53,831 bases of DNA, from assembly GCF_001423495.1 (NCBI RefSeq), contig NZ_LMOG01000016.1, forward strand, positions 220,535-274,365, in the 5' to 3' direction. Positions 53,332 through 53,831 of the stretch are shown here, piece by piece. Made by a program: the position numbers and the translations under genes. Every line of letters starts with the position of its first letter. Within the stretch, counting starts at the first letter, position 1. This stretch comes from Xanthomonas sp. Leaf131. GTDB lineage: Bacteria; Pseudomonadota; Gammaproteobacteria; Xanthomonadales; Xanthomonadaceae. The notes beneath the pieces are model-generated. The model saw nothing but the letters and a program-made list of their open reading frames with translations. It did no database searches and was not told the DNA's origin.

Positions 53332-53831
53332 TTTGCGGTTGTCGTGTGGTTGTGCATCGACCGCCGGAGCAAGCCGCGCCTTTTGATTTGGAGCGGCTGA
53401 CAACACGTAGCGTTTAGTCGTCAGGTAGGTGCGGACGGGGCGAAGGAACCGGCATGTACGCGTTGTACATGTCGATGCCGAGCATCAGCAGCGCCCGCCC
53501 GACGGTGATCGTAGTGGTTTTGTAGCTGCTCTTGGCCGTGCGTTTTCAGCTCTTGGTTGTGCGCTTTCAGAATGCCGCAGCATCCAACAGGCCGCAGCAT
53601 CCAACAGCTCGACGCAATCCAGTGCTCGCAACCAAGCGCACCGACCATCTCGCAAGCGCATCGACCATCTTGACTGGCCCTTGCCCGCCCACCGTCGCGG
53701 GACCTTACGCGGCATGGATGCCGCGTAAGAGCCTACAAGGACGTACTTGCGGCGTGTCCCGCGATGGTGGTACTTGCGGCGTGTCCCGCGATGGTGGGCG
53801 GGCAAGGGCCCTGCAGCCAGGCCGAAGATTG
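53332..53831. repeat. Spacer with clustered tandem duplications and a long hairpin repeat
   Basis: No gene is supported. Four adjacent two-copy tandem duplications are present: 21 bp (53530-53571), 17 bp (53574-53607), 20 bp (53633-53672) and 27 bp (53743-53796). The last lies within a hairpin repeat with 22-nt arms at 53681-53702 and 53784-53805, the same element as at 33730-33827. A CATGTAC-type degenerate repeat lies at 53451-53535. The window ends inside this region. Confidence 0.7.

Overview
The window looks like chromosome from a plant-associated Xanthomonas. Coding DNA is GC-rich. It carries two secreted GH12 glucanases beside a PL4 rhamnogalacturonan lyase, and the gene-poor stretches hold the dispersed GC-rich hairpin repeats I associate with Xanthomonas intergenic DNA. 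The genus call is inference; there is no rRNA or marker gene here. I saw no tRNA, rRNA, CRISPR array, transposase or phage structural gene.

Layout. 1-339: tandem copies of an intergenic repeat. 0.3-13.2 kb: mostly core or metabolic genes (DegV; two GH12 enzymes and a convergent PL4 lyase for plant cell-wall polysaccharides; a GRAM-like and a DUF2809 protein; two coupled secreted amidohydrolases; DUF924; an exported hypothetical; a glutaredoxin-HesB-rhodanese fusion; a NodB-type deacetylase). 13.5-30.6 kb: one leftward block of 13 tightly packed genes. 31.1-33.3 kb: a TonB-dependent receptor. 33.3-34.0 kb: repeats. 34.0-36.6 kb: methyltransferase, SGNH esterase and aminotransferase. 36.9-49.7 kb: a type I secretion operon with a lipoprotein and a giant RTX protein whose lipase head is split off by a frameshift. 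49.9-53.3 kb: RsgA, a QEGLA-type metallopeptidase and a DJ-1/PfpI protein. 53.3-53.8 kb: tandem duplications and a long hairpin repeat.

The 13.5-30.6 kb block is the best candidate for an undescribed system. A SARP/BTAD-type regulator gene is followed by four TCACCG direct repeats spaced exactly 11 bp apart, the arrangement SARP proteins bind. These sit in front of twelve genes joined by short gaps or 1-4 bp overlaps. The genes encode a 107-aa small protein; a 1398-aa protein with trypsin-like, peptidoglycan-amidase and papain-like domains and no signal peptide; a subtilase with a complete triad and no signal peptide; two small proteins resembling trypsin-co-occurring domains; four paralogues of one unrecognised family; two paralogues of another; and a protein that may have a prenyltransferase barrel. 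I infer a regulated, cytoplasmic, protease-centred assembly, possibly for biological conflict. No function is shown by the sequence.

The type I locus (ABC exporter, membrane-fusion protein, lipoprotein, lipase head, RTX body) reads as an exported lipase/adhesin with a possible lipoprotein protector. In this sequence a 2-nt loss in an AG repeat puts the catalytic Ser and the likely catalytic His in different frames.
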